NCBI GenBank assembly: GCA_025350105.1
Contig: JANXYJ010000154.1
Span: forward strand, 1 to 64,000
DNA: 64,000 nucleotides
Direction of reading: 5' to 3'
Source: Terriglobia bacterium
GTDB lineage: Bacteria > Acidobacteriota > Terriglobia > Bryobacterales > Bryobacteraceae
Shown here: positions 47,575 to 57,075 of the stretch, piece by piece
Numbering within the stretch: the first letter of the stretch is position 1
Layout of the letters: each line of letters opens with the position of its first letter
Program-made: the position numbers and the translations under genes
The notes under the pieces: model-generated
The model's input: the letters and a program-made list of their open reading frames with translations, nothing else
What the model was told of the DNA's origin: nothing
Databases searched by the model: none

Positions 47575-49518
47575 ATGTGTGGAATAGCGGGTTTCTTCCT
47601 GCCAGGCGAAGGCAGCGCTGGTCTCAGCGCGCCGAGCAAGCATAGTCTTACGGACGACGTCCATGCCATGTGCGCGCAGATCCGCCATCGTGGACCCGAT
47701 GACGAAGGTATCTACGTCGACCAACGCCTGGAGGACCGCTGCGGCCTGGGCATGCGCCGCCTCAGCATCATCGATTTGCACTTGGGCCACCAGCCCATCG
47801 CTAACGAGGACGAAAGCATCTGGGTGGTCTTCAACGGCGAAATCTATAATTACCCTGAACTGCGCGCGCTGCTGGAAGGCCGCGGCCACCGCTTTAAAAC
47901 CAACAGCGATACCGAAACCCTGGTGCACCTTTACGAAGACGAAGGCGAAGACGGACTGAAACGCCTGCGCGGCATGTTCGCCATCGCGCTGTGGGATCGC
48001 CCTCGCGGCCGCCTGCTGCTGGCGCGCGACCGCTTTGGCAAGAAGCCTTTGTACCTTGCCGAAACTCCGCGCGGAATCTATTTCGCCAGCGAACTGAAAA
48101 GCCTTAGCGTGCTGGGCATTCCAGGCGAACTGGATTTGGAAGCGCTGCGGCTGTATTTCCGGTTCAACTATATTCCGGACCCGCGCTCGCCCTATCGCAA
48201 CGTCAGCAAACTGCCGGCGGGCGGTTGGCTGACTTATGATCGCGGCGGCAACGTGCGGCGCGGGCGTTACTGGACCCTGCCCCGCGCCGCGGAAGTGGCG
48301 CCAGCCGGGCTAACCGAACCACAAGCGCGCCAGCAGATTTGCGACGTCTTCGACGAATCGGTTCGCCTGCGCATGTTGGCCGACGTCCCGCTGGGCGCCT
48401 TTTTAAGCGGAGGCATCGACTCCGGTTCGGTGGTGGCATCCATGGCGCGGCAGTCGAAACAACCCGTAAAAACATTTTCCATCGGCTTTGCCGAAGCGGC
48501 GTTCAACGAGTTGGCGGATGCCCGTCTGGTGGCAGAAAAATACGGCACAGAGCATCATGAAATTCTGGTGAAGCCGGATTCCGTGTCGCTGGTGGAAAAA
48601 CTGGTCTGGCATTTCGACGAACCCTTTGGCGATTCCTCCGCCATTCCCACCTACCTGGTTTCTGAATTTGCCGCGCAGCATGTGAAAGTGGCGCTTTCCG
48701 GCGACGGCGGCGACGAACTTTTCGCGGGCTACGAAAGTTTTTGGGCCATCGATCGTTTGCGGCGCTGGGACCAAGTGCCCCTGGCGGCGCGCGCGGCATT
48801 GGGCTGGATGGCGGATCGCCTGCCCTATTCCGCTTATGGCAAAAACTATCTGCGCATGGCCAGCCGCCGCTCGCCCGTCGAACGCTATTTTGAATTGAAC
48901 TATCTGCCTCACTATTTAGGCCAAAGTTTGTTCCAACCGGAGTGGGCTCCGCCCGCCGACGCGGCTTACCTGGAGCGCACCTTCGCCGATTGTCTGCTGC
49001 CGGGCCAGGCCGACATCGTTACCCAGGCGCTGTATTTTGAGGCAACAGCGAAACTCACCGGCGACATGCTGGTGAAAGTGGACCGTGCCTCCATGGCAGC
49101 ATCGCTTGAAGTCCGCAGCCCCATGCTGGATCACAAGTTGGCGGAGTTGGCGGCCACGCTGCCGCACGCCTGGAAAATGCACGGCGGTAAAGGCAAACGT
49201 ATTTTGATCGATGCCCTGGGCGATCGCCTGCCGCCGCAACTGCTGAACCGGCCCAAGCGCGGCTTCAGCGTCCCATTGGAGTTATGGTTCCGCGGGCCAC
49301 TGCGCGACTTTCTGTGGGATCACCTGGGCTCCTCCGGCTTAGCCAGCCGCGGTATTGTATCGCCCGGATTCCTCAAACAACTCTTGGACGAACATGATAG
49401 CGGCCGCCGCAACAACACGCACTGGCTGTGGATGTTGCTGATGGCGGAGTTGTGGCTGCGCCAGCAGGAACAGACTGGGCGTGTGCTGCCGGGCGGCCTG
49501 CGTCGTAATGCGGCGTAG
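47575..49518 (+). CDS. asparagine-synthase-type amidotransferase (EPS-associated)
   Basis: 647 residues from the ATG at 47575, giving MCGIAGFF with the catalytic Cys2. N-terminal glutaminase domain ('HRGPDDEG', 'VVFNGEIYNYPELR', 'SDTETLVHLYEDEG', 'GMFAIALWD'), then the ATP-pyrophosphatase domain with SGGIDSGSVV, a variant of SGG(L/V)DSS. Longer than AsnB of E. coli (about 554). The size, and the cluster, favour an exopolysaccharide-type amidotransferase rather than plain asparagine synthetase. Such enzymes transfer the ammonia of Gln to carboxyl groups, for example of uronic acids. It is divergent to the glycosyltransferase group. Confidence 0.88.
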   Translation: MCGIAGFFLPGEGSAGLSAPSKHSLTDDVHAMCAQIRHRGPDDEGIYVDQRLEDRCGLGMRRLSIIDLHLGHQPIANEDESIWVVFNGEIYNYPELRALLEGRGHRFKTNSDTETLVHLYEDEGEDGLKRLRGMFAIALWDRPRGRLLLARDRFGKKPLYLAETPRGIYFASELKSLSVLGIPGELDLEALRLYFRFNYIPDPRSPYRNVSKLPAGGWLTYDRGGNVRRGRYWTLPRAAEVAPAGLTEPQARQQICDVFDESVRLRMLADVPLGAFLSGGIDSGSVVASMARQSKQPVKTFSIGFAEAAFNELADARLVAEKYGTEHHEILVKPDSVSLVEKLVWHFDEPFGDSSAIPTYLVSEFAAQHVKVALSGDGGDELFAGYESFWAIDRLRRWDQVPLAARAALGWMADRLPYSAYGKNYLRMASRRSPVERYFELNYLPHYLGQSLFQPEWAPPADAAYLERTFADCLLPGQADIVTQALYFEATAKLTGDMLVKVDRASMAASLEVRSPMLDHKLAELAATLPHAWKMHGGKGKRILIDALGDRLPPQLLNRPKRGFSVPLELWFRGPLRDFLWDHLGSSGLASRGIVSPGFLKQLLDEHDSGRRNNTHWLWMLLMAELWLRQQEQTGRVLPGGLRRNAA

Positions 49519-49532
49519 TGCGACGTCGGTAA

Positions 49533-50657
49533 TCAATCCGCTTTCTTACTTGCCGCCGTCACCACCCATAGACTCCGCGGATCTACCAAAAAAATGCGTA
49601 CTGCGATCGCCGCCGCCAGCATCATCACGCAAAAAGTCCGCGCGGGTGAGCTCAGTTTCTTCAGCGGACCCTTGCCAATCACCGGATCCAACAGCGCCAA
49701 CAGATACACCAGCACCTGGCCGCCCACGGCCCAGATCCGCCACGGCGCAGGCAGGAAGAAGCCGCTGACGAACATCACCAGCAACAACCATGGCAGCAGT
49801 AGCCGACCCATTTTGTAGGAAACAAAATGGAGCCACATGCGATTGCGAAACGGCATGAGCAAAGACGGAAAGTGCCACAACAACTGATAATTCCCCGCCA
49901 GCGTCCGCACTTTGCGAATAAACTCCGTGTCCACCGACGTAGGCAAATCCCAGGCGATGGCCGATTCGTCAATCACCAGACGATAGCCCTTGAAAAATGC
50001 CATTAGCGGCAGGTACATATCGTCCAATAAAATATCGGCGGGAATCGGCACGAATAATTCGCGGCGGATCGCACATACAGAACCGGTGGCCCCAAACATG
50101 GAGTCGAGCAGCGACAGCTGATTGCGAATCCATTTTTCGAACCGCCAATACAAGCCCACATCCTGCGAGCCCGCCGAATCCCCCACACGAATTTTCAATC
50201 CGCCGCTGACTACACCCACTTGACGATCGGCAAAATTTGCGATCAGGTTGCGAATGCATTCACCATCCAATTCCTGGCGCACGTCGGTAAGGAACAGAAT
50301 CTCGCCGTGTGCCTGCGCCGCGCCCGCGTTCAGCGCCAGACACTTGCCGCCGCGCTCCACGCGAATGAGTTTCACCCGCGGATCGGCTGCGGCAATGGCA
50401 TCGGTTCTATCTGTCGATCCGTCCGACACCACAATTACGTCAAGCAAATCCTGCGGATAGTTTTGCGCAAACAGCGAGTCTAATTTCCTGGGCAGAAATT
50501 TTTCTCCGTTATAGACCGCGATGATAGCCGTCACGTTCCGCAGCTGAAATTGCTTCTTCACCGGACGGCCAAAGCAGCGTGCCAACAAGCCCAGCAATAG
50601 CGGCCAGCCAAACAAAATGTAAGCGGCAAGAAGCAGCGCGGCTAAGAATAGCCACAT
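49533..50657 (-). CDS. family 2 glycosyltransferase, membrane-bound
   Basis: 374 residues from the ATG at 50657. One N-terminal membrane helix (MWLFLAALLLAAYILF), GT2 fold with 'VTAIIAVYNGEKFLPRKLDSL', 'VIVVSDGSTDRTDAIA', DxD-like 'ILFLTDVRQEL', then 'ILLDDMYLPL' and C-terminal membrane helices (about 305-345). Transfers a sugar during polysaccharide assembly at the inner membrane. The start overlaps the previous stop by one base (TGATG), so it is translationally coupled to the heparinase-like gene. Confidence 0.9.
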   Translation of the reverse strand: MWLFLAALLLAAYILFGWPLLLGLLARCFGRPVKKQFQLRNVTAIIAVYNGEKFLPRKLDSLFAQNYPQDLLDVIVVSDGSTDRTDAIAAADPRVKLIRVERGGKCLALNAGAAQAHGEILFLTDVRQELDGECIRNLIANFADRQVGVVSGGLKIRVGDSAGSQDVGLYWRFEKWIRNQLSLLDSMFGATGSVCAIRRELFVPIPADILLDDMYLPLMAFFKGYRLVIDESAIAWDLPTSVDTEFIRKVRTLAGNYQLLWHFPSLLMPFRNRMWLHFVSYKMGRLLLPWLLLVMFVSGFFLPAPWRIWAVGGQVLVYLLALLDPVIGKGPLKKLSSPARTFCVMMLAAAIAVRIFLVDPRSLWVVTAASKKAD

Positions 50658-52543
50658 CACAGCGGCCACCGGTCGTACCGTCCTTCCAAGTCGATCGCCG
50701 CTGTTATCACTGCCGGAAACGGCGATCGCAGCCTGGCGCAAAGCGTTGCCGCCGGCTCTTTTGACAGGAACCCGCGCGAGCGCCAACCTGTGCGTCCGCC
50801 TTCCTCCCACGCCACCGATGCCCCCGGATTCAAATGCAGCCGCACGCGCGCGCCCAACTGAAACAGCACCGGCGAAAGCATTTTTATGGGCACACCCATG
50901 TGCCAGAACTGTTCCATCTCGTGATCATCCGTCGTAACAGCGCCAATGCTGGCAAAGCGATCGCGCACAATCAGTAACGCCGGATCGGTCCACGCGATCT
51001 CACGCCGGTGTGTCACTCCGCCATAGCGAATGGTGGCAGCCCATCCTCCTTCCGCCTGCACTTCCGGTTTCGCGGCCCAGCGAAACGGGTTTTGCGGAAC
51101 CGCCTGATTGACTCCGTCCGCCCGAGCCGTATTGTGCGCTTCCGTCGAACGAAACCAATCCCGCGCGATAGGATCGGACAGGTAAGTAAACGTGCCAGGG
51201 TCGAGTAGAATCTCTTCGTCACCAACACAAAGCGTGAAAGATAGTAAATCCGCGTGGCTATGCCCCGCTCCGCCAAACCCCATTCCGCCATGTTTGAAGA
51301 TGAGATGGGCGCCGGATCTGGTTGCAACGGTCACACCCGCATCCGGAAAGACTTGCTCGCGGGGAGCTTGGCGTAACGCTGCCGTCAGCTTGGACTCGGC
51401 ACACAACCACCATGCAGCTTGCTCGGCTTCGTCATCGGCGTCTGTATTGCAAGTGCTGTTCAAACAGCTGTCCAATAAATACGACGCCGTGGCCAAACTC
51501 GCGCGGCCAAATTGCGATTTGTCCCCGTAGGGACAGAAGAAACGCCCGCCGTCGTCATCGCCAAAAAATGCCAGTGCCCGTCGGGGGCCCATTAGTGCGG
51601 CAAGATACGCAGCCATCTTTCGCAGCTTGTCCCTTGCGGCAGCGGGCACAGCACCACCTAAATTCTTTTCTAACGCAAAGTGAAACAGAAACATGTCCAG
51701 CGCGTATACGTGATAGTAGGAGGATTGCTCGAAGTGGCTGCCGTCGGCACGCACTTGAAAATCCAGTTGACGCCCGGTCCAATCGCCGCCGATGCCCCGC
51801 CAGCGCTCGGCCCGCGGCCACTCCGGCAACAACCTTCCCAGGGCATGCAACGCAACCGCCTCCCCCAGCAAGTGCGTGTTGGGAGAAAAATACACGCTCA
51901 GATTCTGCTCCAGAAAACAACCGTGTTGATTCAAAGCTTGCAGGAATGCGCGCGAAAGTTCCGCCGGCATTTTGTCTCCCACCAGATGCTGCAGCCACAG
52001 CCACGACAGCGCACGAAAGGCCACCTCCAACGAGCTAGCCCAATTGATGCCGCGAACAAACGGATTCTGCTGCAGCCAACTGGCCAACTGCCGCCAGATT
52101 TCATCCAGGTATTTTTGCTCGCCGCAGCAGGTATATGCCTGCGCCAACAGCACCAGATGCTGATGTCGGCTCAGCTCCCAGATCACTTTGTGATCGCCCG
52201 CGGCCGCAAAATTCAAATAGGGAATGCGCCGGAAATACTTCGCCGCTGTGGTGATTCCGCTCACCTGATCCCGCCGCCAGTCGAAGTCCTGCCCCAGCTC
52301 CAGCGTCAGCCCCAGCAGTGGGTAGCGGCCCGCCAAAATCTGATCCGCCGTGTCGACAAGTGAAGCGACGAACTCAGTCTTACTCAATCGCTGTGCAACT
52401 TGCGCCGGTGAAGGCAACCCCACGAGTGGCGAAGGCGCCGTAGGCGCAACCAACCGCGGAGCACGAACGAAGAACCACGCGTTCGCCGCTTCTTGTTTCA
52501 AACGGAAACGGATTTCGGCGGGGCTAAGCGTGCGCACTATCAC
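50657..52543 (-). CDS. heparinase II/III-family polysaccharide lyase-like protein
   Basis: 628 residues, GTG start at 52543. Hep-II/III N-terminal alpha/alpha domain (about 150-330) with 'GINWASSLEVAFRALSWLW' and 'NTHLLGEAVALHALGRLLPEW', then the C-terminal beta domain ('HGGMGFGGAGHSHADLLSFTL', 'LLDPGTFTYLSDP', 'AHNTARADG'). His residues in these blocks match the catalytic region. In EPS clusters it may trim or depolymerise the uronic-acid polymer. No signal peptide is clear, so it could work in the cytoplasm or be exported by another route. 18 bp after the GT4 gene. Confidence 0.87.
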   Translation of the reverse strand: MIVRTLSPAEIRFRLKQEAANAWFFVRAPRLVAPTAPSPLVGLPSPAQVAQRLSKTEFVASLVDTADQILAGRYPLLGLTLELGQDFDWRRDQVSGITTAAKYFRRIPYLNFAAAGDHKVIWELSRHQHLVLLAQAYTCCGEQKYLDEIWRQLASWLQQNPFVRGINWASSLEVAFRALSWLWLQHLVGDKMPAELSRAFLQALNQHGCFLEQNLSVYFSPNTHLLGEAVALHALGRLLPEWPRAERWRGIGGDWTGRQLDFQVRADGSHFEQSSYYHVYALDMFLFHFALEKNLGGAVPAAARDKLRKMAAYLAALMGPRRALAFFGDDDGGRFFCPYGDKSQFGRASLATASYLLDSCLNSTCNTDADDEAEQAAWWLCAESKLTAALRQAPREQVFPDAGVTVATRSGAHLIFKHGGMGFGGAGHSHADLLSFTLCVGDEEILLDPGTFTYLSDPIARDWFRSTEAHNTARADGVNQAVPQNPFRWAAKPEVQAEGGWAATIRYGGVTHRREIAWTDPALLIVRDRFASIGAVTTDDHEMEQFWHMGVPIKMLSPVLFQLGARVRLHLNPGASVAWEEGGRTGWRSRGFLSKEPAATLCARLRSPFPAVITAAIDLEGRYDRWPL

Positions 52544-52561
52544 ACTCTAACGCGCGGCCGC

Positions 52562-53770
52562 TCACCTCAGCATCTCCTCAAACTGCAAGCTGAAGGCGTC
52601 CCAACCGAAATTGTCCTTCACCAATGTAAAAGCCGCATCCGCGATTTCCCGTGTCCGCGCCGGAGCGGCCAGTAACCGCAGACATGCATCGGCAAAGGCT
52701 TGCGCACTGTCGGCCAGCACAATGTCGCGCCCGTCGTTGACCGGCAACCCCTCCGCGCCAATGGTCGTCGAGATCACCGGAACTCCCGCGGCCATCGATT
52801 CGAAAATCTTTAACCGTGTGCCGCCACCTACCTTCAAGGGAACGATTGAGACTTGCGCTCCCCATAGATACGGCCGAACGTCCGGCACCGTGCCCGTAAC
52901 CGCAATTCGAGGATCCCGCAAGGCCAGCGCCTCCACCGCTGGCGACGGTTTGCGGCCCACAATTGCCACCGTAGTCGCCGGCCGCCGCGCGTGGATCAGC
53001 GGCAGAATTTCCGCGGCCAGCCACTGCACCCCGTCCACGTTAGGCATCCAATCCATCGATCCGATGAACACCAGATCAAACTTCTTGACCGCCGTTGCTT
53101 CAGGCGGATGAAAATAATCCAGATCGACACCCGTCGCAACCGCGCGCACGTCTTTCACCCCATACAATTCGCGCATCATTTTTGCATCGGCTTCGGAAAC
53201 CGCAATCACCCGGCGTACTGCCGCGCACACTTTGTGTTCGTAGGCGGACATGCGTTGGGCCTGCAGCTTGAAGTAAATTCGCTTGGCCAACGAAGTCGCC
53301 TGTTCCGCATGGCGATGCCAGATCATCGCCTCCACATTGTGCTGAAACAGTACGCAATCTTTCAGTTCGGGTAGATTCGGCGCGGGAAAGAGAAAGTCGC
53401 AAACCACTGCGTCGAATCTATACTGCGCGCACACTTGGACGATCTTTTCTCGCATCGCGCCGGATCGCCAGCGGTTCACGGCCACAGGCATCGGCGAAAT
53501 CAGACCGTTGGCCAATTGCATCAAGAACGCTGGCGAAGTCAGGCTTTTTTGCGGCGGATGGTGCGGCACTGCATAAAATTGCGTGGAGTATTCATGGGCC
53601 CGCTTCGGCCCCTCAGGCGAGGCTTGGTCTTGCAATGACTCGGCATCTTCAAAACAAATGTAGTGAACTTCGTGCCGCGCATGCAGGCGCCGCAGCATCT
53701 CCAGCGTCCGAATCTGCCCGCCGCGCGTAGTGGGATGCAGAAAATCTGTCTTAATCCAAAGAATCTTCAT
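52562..53770 (-). CDS. family 4 glycosyltransferase (EPS-associated)
   Basis: 402 residues from the ATG at 53770 (start of 'MKILWIKTDFLHPTTRGGQIRTLEML', written here only in part). GT-B fold: N-terminal 'GGQIRTLEMLRRL', C-terminal nucleotide-sugar site 'PLKVGGGTRLKIFESMAAGVP'. Resembles the PEP-CTERM/XrtA-associated glycosyltransferases (TIGR03087-like, by memory). Position: between the lyase and the second amidotransferase, all on the minus strand. Confidence 0.87.
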   Translation of the reverse strand: MKILWIKTDFLHPTTRGGQIRTLEMLRRLHARHEVHYICFEDAESLQDQASPEGPKRAHEYSTQFYAVPHHPPQKSLTSPAFLMQLANGLISPMPVAVNRWRSGAMREKIVQVCAQYRFDAVVCDFLFPAPNLPELKDCVLFQHNVEAMIWHRHAEQATSLAKRIYFKLQAQRMSAYEHKVCAAVRRVIAVSEADAKMMRELYGVKDVRAVATGVDLDYFHPPEATAVKKFDLVFIGSMDWMPNVDGVQWLAAEILPLIHARRPATTVAIVGRKPSPAVEALALRDPRIAVTGTVPDVRPYLWGAQVSIVPLKVGGGTRLKIFESMAAGVPVISTTIGAEGLPVNDGRDIVLADSAQAFADACLRLLAAPARTREIADAAFTLVKDNFGWDAFSLQFEEMLR

Positions 53771-53801
53771 GAAGTGAGGAGATGAAGTGGCGGCCAGGAG
53801 A

Positions 53802-55706
53802 TTATGACGACACCGGCAGTGCGTACAGTTCCTCACGCACGCGCTTGCCTGTGATGAACAGCTCACCCCAAATTTGCAGGTTGATCAACCGCCACAACCG
53901 TTCTGACGCGTCTTCGACTTTGTTGCGATGCCGATCCACCAGTTGCTTCACCTGCGCCGGATCCATCACGCCGGCCACAAAGCTACTTCGCTGGTAAAGC
54001 CCGTCCAGCAATGGCGTGGTGGCAGGATGCAGCAGCCATTGGTTCAGCGGCGTGGGGAAGCCCATCTTGGGCCGGTAAATAATGTTGCGGGGCAGCAAAT
54101 CCTCCACCGCCTTCTTCAAAATGTATTTTTGCGTGCCGCCATGGATCTTCAAACGATCCGGAACGCGCGCAGCGAACTCCACGAACGTATGATCCAGAAA
54201 CGGCACACGGCTTTCAAGCGACGCAGCCATGCTCATCTGATCCTGTTTCATCAATAGCTCCACCAGATAAGTTTTCTGATCGGCGTACAGCAAGCGCGAC
54301 AGCTCCGAAGCAGCGCCAAATTTGTTGTAATGCCCTAAATAGGTCTGATACGCCGCAGGGTCTGACGAAGGAAACGCGGTATAAAAACTGTCGAGAAAAA
54401 GCGACTGCAGACTATCTCCGCGGCCAATCATGGTGTGATTCAGTTTGCGCCGTAGCGCGGCCGATAGCAGGCTTGACGTGCCTACCCAATTCCTCAATCC
54501 CGTGCGAAGCGGTTGCGGGATCGCGCGGTAAAACGGCAACACTCGGTTTTGCAGCTGTTGCCACCGATAGCGTTCGTATCCGCCGAAAAGCTCGTCGGCC
54601 CCTTCGCCGGTCAGCACCACTTTCACTTTTTGCACTGCCAGCCGCGCCACGAAATTCAACGCCACGCTGGAAGGCCAGGCGATTGGTTCATCCTCATGCC
54701 AAATCATTTGCGGCAGCGCGCCGAAAAAATCGTCGCGGCCAATCACGATTTCATGATGCGTCGTACCCAGTGATTTGGCCACCTCGGCCGCATACGACAA
54801 CTCACTGAAGGCCGCTTCTTGGTAGCCGACTGAAAAAGTCTGCAACGGCCCACCGGTAATCCGCCGGACCAAAGCCGCAATCGCGCTGGAATCCACGCCG
54901 CCACTTAAGAACATTCCCAGCGGCACGTCGCTCATCAAACGCATGCGCACGGTTTCTTCCAACCGCTGGCGCGTTTCGGCAATCCAATCCGCGTCGCTGC
55001 GTTTTTCCGGTTCTTCCGGCGGCGCCGGCGCATCCCAATATTGGCGAATCTCCAATTTGGGCTCATCCCCGGCTAGCGTTAGTGTCAGCGTGTGGCCCGG
55101 CATCAGTTTCCGAATGCCCTGAAACAAAGTCTGCTCACCACTCATGTAGCCGAATGCCAAATACTCGGGAAACAATTGTTCAGCAGGACGGGTGGAAATT
55201 TCCGGATGCTGCAGCAGCGCCTTGATCTCGCTGGCAAACGCAAACAGCTTCCCGTCCCAGTAATAGTAGAAGGGCTTGATGCCTAAACGATCCCGCGCGC
55301 AAAACAAGGTGCGCTTCGCGCCGTCCCAAATGGCAAACGCAAACATGCCACGAAAGCGTTCCACCGCAGCCGGGCCGAACTGTTCATAGGCGTGCAGTAT
55401 GGTTTCGGTATCGCAGTGCGACGCATAGCGATGCCCCGCCGCTTCCAGTTCAGGGCGAATGCTGGCGTGATTGAAAACCTCGCCGTTATAGATAATCCAC
55501 TTCGTCCGGTCCTCGTTCGGCAAGGGCTGATGCCCGCCGGCGACGTCAATAATGCTCAGCCGGCGGTGGCCCAAGTAAGCCAAATCGTCGGAATAGTAAC
55601 CATTGTCGTCAGGCCCACGGTGCGCGATGATCTGCGTCATGCGCTCCAGAACAGGGCGCAGCCCAGATCGGGGTTGCCGGACCACAAATCCGGCGATGCC
55701 ACACAT
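53802..55706 (-). CDS. second asparagine-synthase-type amidotransferase (EPS-associated)
   Basis: 634 residues from the ATG at 55706 giving MCGIAGFVV. Glutaminase motifs 'HRGPDDNGYY', 'IIYNGEVFNHASIRPEL', 'CDTETILHAYEQFG'. Synthetase motif SGGVDSSAIAAL (canonical). 'GEGADELFGGYERYRW' and 'RVPFLDHTFVEFAARV' complete the pattern. It is distinct from the first copy and lies in the minus-strand operon, 31 bp before the GT4 gene and 44 bp after the hydrolase. Same role considerations as the copy at 47575. Confidence 0.88.
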   Translation of the reverse strand: MCGIAGFVVRQPRSGLRPVLERMTQIIAHRGPDDNGYYSDDLAYLGHRRLSIIDVAGGHQPLPNEDRTKWIIYNGEVFNHASIRPELEAAGHRYASHCDTETILHAYEQFGPAAVERFRGMFAFAIWDGAKRTLFCARDRLGIKPFYYYWDGKLFAFASEIKALLQHPEISTRPAEQLFPEYLAFGYMSGEQTLFQGIRKLMPGHTLTLTLAGDEPKLEIRQYWDAPAPPEEPEKRSDADWIAETRQRLEETVRMRLMSDVPLGMFLSGGVDSSAIAALVRRITGGPLQTFSVGYQEAAFSELSYAAEVAKSLGTTHHEIVIGRDDFFGALPQMIWHEDEPIAWPSSVALNFVARLAVQKVKVVLTGEGADELFGGYERYRWQQLQNRVLPFYRAIPQPLRTGLRNWVGTSSLLSAALRRKLNHTMIGRGDSLQSLFLDSFYTAFPSSDPAAYQTYLGHYNKFGAASELSRLLYADQKTYLVELLMKQDQMSMAASLESRVPFLDHTFVEFAARVPDRLKIHGGTQKYILKKAVEDLLPRNIIYRPKMGFPTPLNQWLLHPATTPLLDGLYQRSSFVAGVMDPAQVKQLVDRHRNKVEDASERLWRLINLQIWGELFITGKRVREELYALPVSS

Positions 55707-55749
55707 AAGAACCAGTTTAGCGGGTTTGCGGCGCCGCCCCAAGCCGTGA

Positions 55750-56826
55750 CTACAAGTTCCGCTTGAGAAAACTAATAATGTGATAGCCGTCCATGAACTT
55801 GAAGGGCGTTTTGCCCGTGGTGTAATGCCCGCAGGGCAGCACCACAGCTTTGTGATTGATCTCCAGCTCTTTGGCCTTTTTTAGCACTTCTTCGGAAAAA
55901 TGCCAAGGGAAAGTGGTGTCGTAGCGCGCCACGATGAACAACGACCGCTTTTCTTTCATCCGTGCAAAGCGGTCAATGTAATACGGCGGGCTGATGACCT
56001 TCCACGCATCTCTCAGTTCGTCCAAACTGAGTGCCCCCTGCAAACTCTCCTTGATATGGGCGGATGACAAGCCCTCCCACACCACATCGGCAAAATAAGT
56101 GGAGCAGTGGTTAAATACATTTACGTTGATCCGCGGGTCATGCGTGCTGGCCAAAAACGCGTAGCAGGACCCCAAGCTGGTCCCGCAGACACCAATTCTT
56201 TCGTAGCCTTGCGAAAGCAGCCAATCCACGGCGCTGCGTGTGTCGATCACTCCCTGCCGGGTGGCATCAATCGTCCGCGCCACGTTCGCCGAGACAGCGT
56301 AGTCGGCTCGCTTCAATTCTGCCGGCATCCGGTAGTCGTGATACGGCGTGCTTAGGCGCAAAGCCGAAATCCCAAACTTGGCCATACCGACGCACAACCC
56401 TGCATGTTGCCCCGCGGAAGCATTCCAGTGCGGCAGAACGATGCAGGCAACCTTCTTTCGGCCAGCCTTTTCCTCAGCCGGAAACCACTGCCCGTGCACC
56501 AAATTGTTTTCCGGATACGGCGTATGCACCGCGCTGGTGAACCGCAGAAAGGGCTTCGCTTCTCCGCCTACGTCAAGACGATCAACCCGGAAATCGCGCG
56601 GCGTTTCGTAGGCAAAGAAATCATCGCTTGCCTCCAGCGCCCGCTCGCTCAACTTCCGCAAATAATCCGCCGGGGTGTGCCCGTTGCGAGGATAATTCTC
56701 CGCCGCCGGCCAACCCTCGGTCCAATCCAAACCCCAGTCAAAAGGCCGCACCACGCGGTCGGTGGCCGCCGAACACAGACGGCCCTCCCAGTCATACATC
56801 CAGCTAGCGTAAAGTTTTTCCAGCAA
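55750..56826 (-). CDS. alpha/beta hydrolase, cluster-associated
   Basis: 358 residues; TTG start at 56826, an ATG 9 codons on is also possible. Alpha/beta-hydrolase fold: oxyanion 'LPHWNASAGQHAGLC', nucleophile elbow GTSLGSC, acid in 'ARYDTTFPWHF', and C-terminal His in 'LPCGHYTTGKTPF'. Resembles the ABHD18/DUF2048-type family. First gene of the minus-strand EPS operon. It might be a deacylase or esterase acting on the polymer; substrate unknown. Confidence 0.78.
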   Translation of the reverse strand: MLEKLYASWMYDWEGRLCSAATDRVVRPFDWGLDWTEGWPAAENYPRNGHTPADYLRKLSERALEASDDFFAYETPRDFRVDRLDVGGEAKPFLRFTSAVHTPYPENNLVHGQWFPAEEKAGRKKVACIVLPHWNASAGQHAGLCVGMAKFGISALRLSTPYHDYRMPAELKRADYAVSANVARTIDATRQGVIDTRSAVDWLLSQGYERIGVCGTSLGSCYAFLASTHDPRINVNVFNHCSTYFADVVWEGLSSAHIKESLQGALSLDELRDAWKVISPPYYIDRFARMKEKRSLFIVARYDTTFPWHFSEEVLKKAKELEINHKAVVLPCGHYTTGKTPFKFMDGYHIISFLKRNL

Positions 56827-57075
56827 ATAACTAAGTTAGCAGGCGGCCTGTGCACTTGAAAAGACAAGCCTTGCGAACGGCGAACATATGGCGCTGAACG
56901 GGTACAAGCCGTGGGGTGAACGGAGAAAGGTCGTGGGTGAGAGAAAAAAGCGCGCCAGCGCCAACGCCAACTCCGACACTGGCACTGCCACCGGCGCGCA
57001 TGAAGGGTGTAACAAGGAGAAAAAACAGGAGAAAGAACAAGGACAAAAGCCGGACAAAATCGAAAAGCTGAAAGC
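56827..57075. other. 249-bp spacer, no gene assigned
   Basis: A Lys/Glu-rich plus-strand reading frame (56888-57082) and an opposing hydrophobic one are both without ribosome binding site or family match. I treat them as chance frames. The region separates the EPS operon from the PilZ gene. Confidence 0.55.

Noticed and set aside
44867-56826. Complete exosortase (XrtA/PEP-CTERM) system
   Set aside because: No exosortase, PEP-CTERM protein or PrsK/PrsR-type regulator in the window; only EPS-associated genes.
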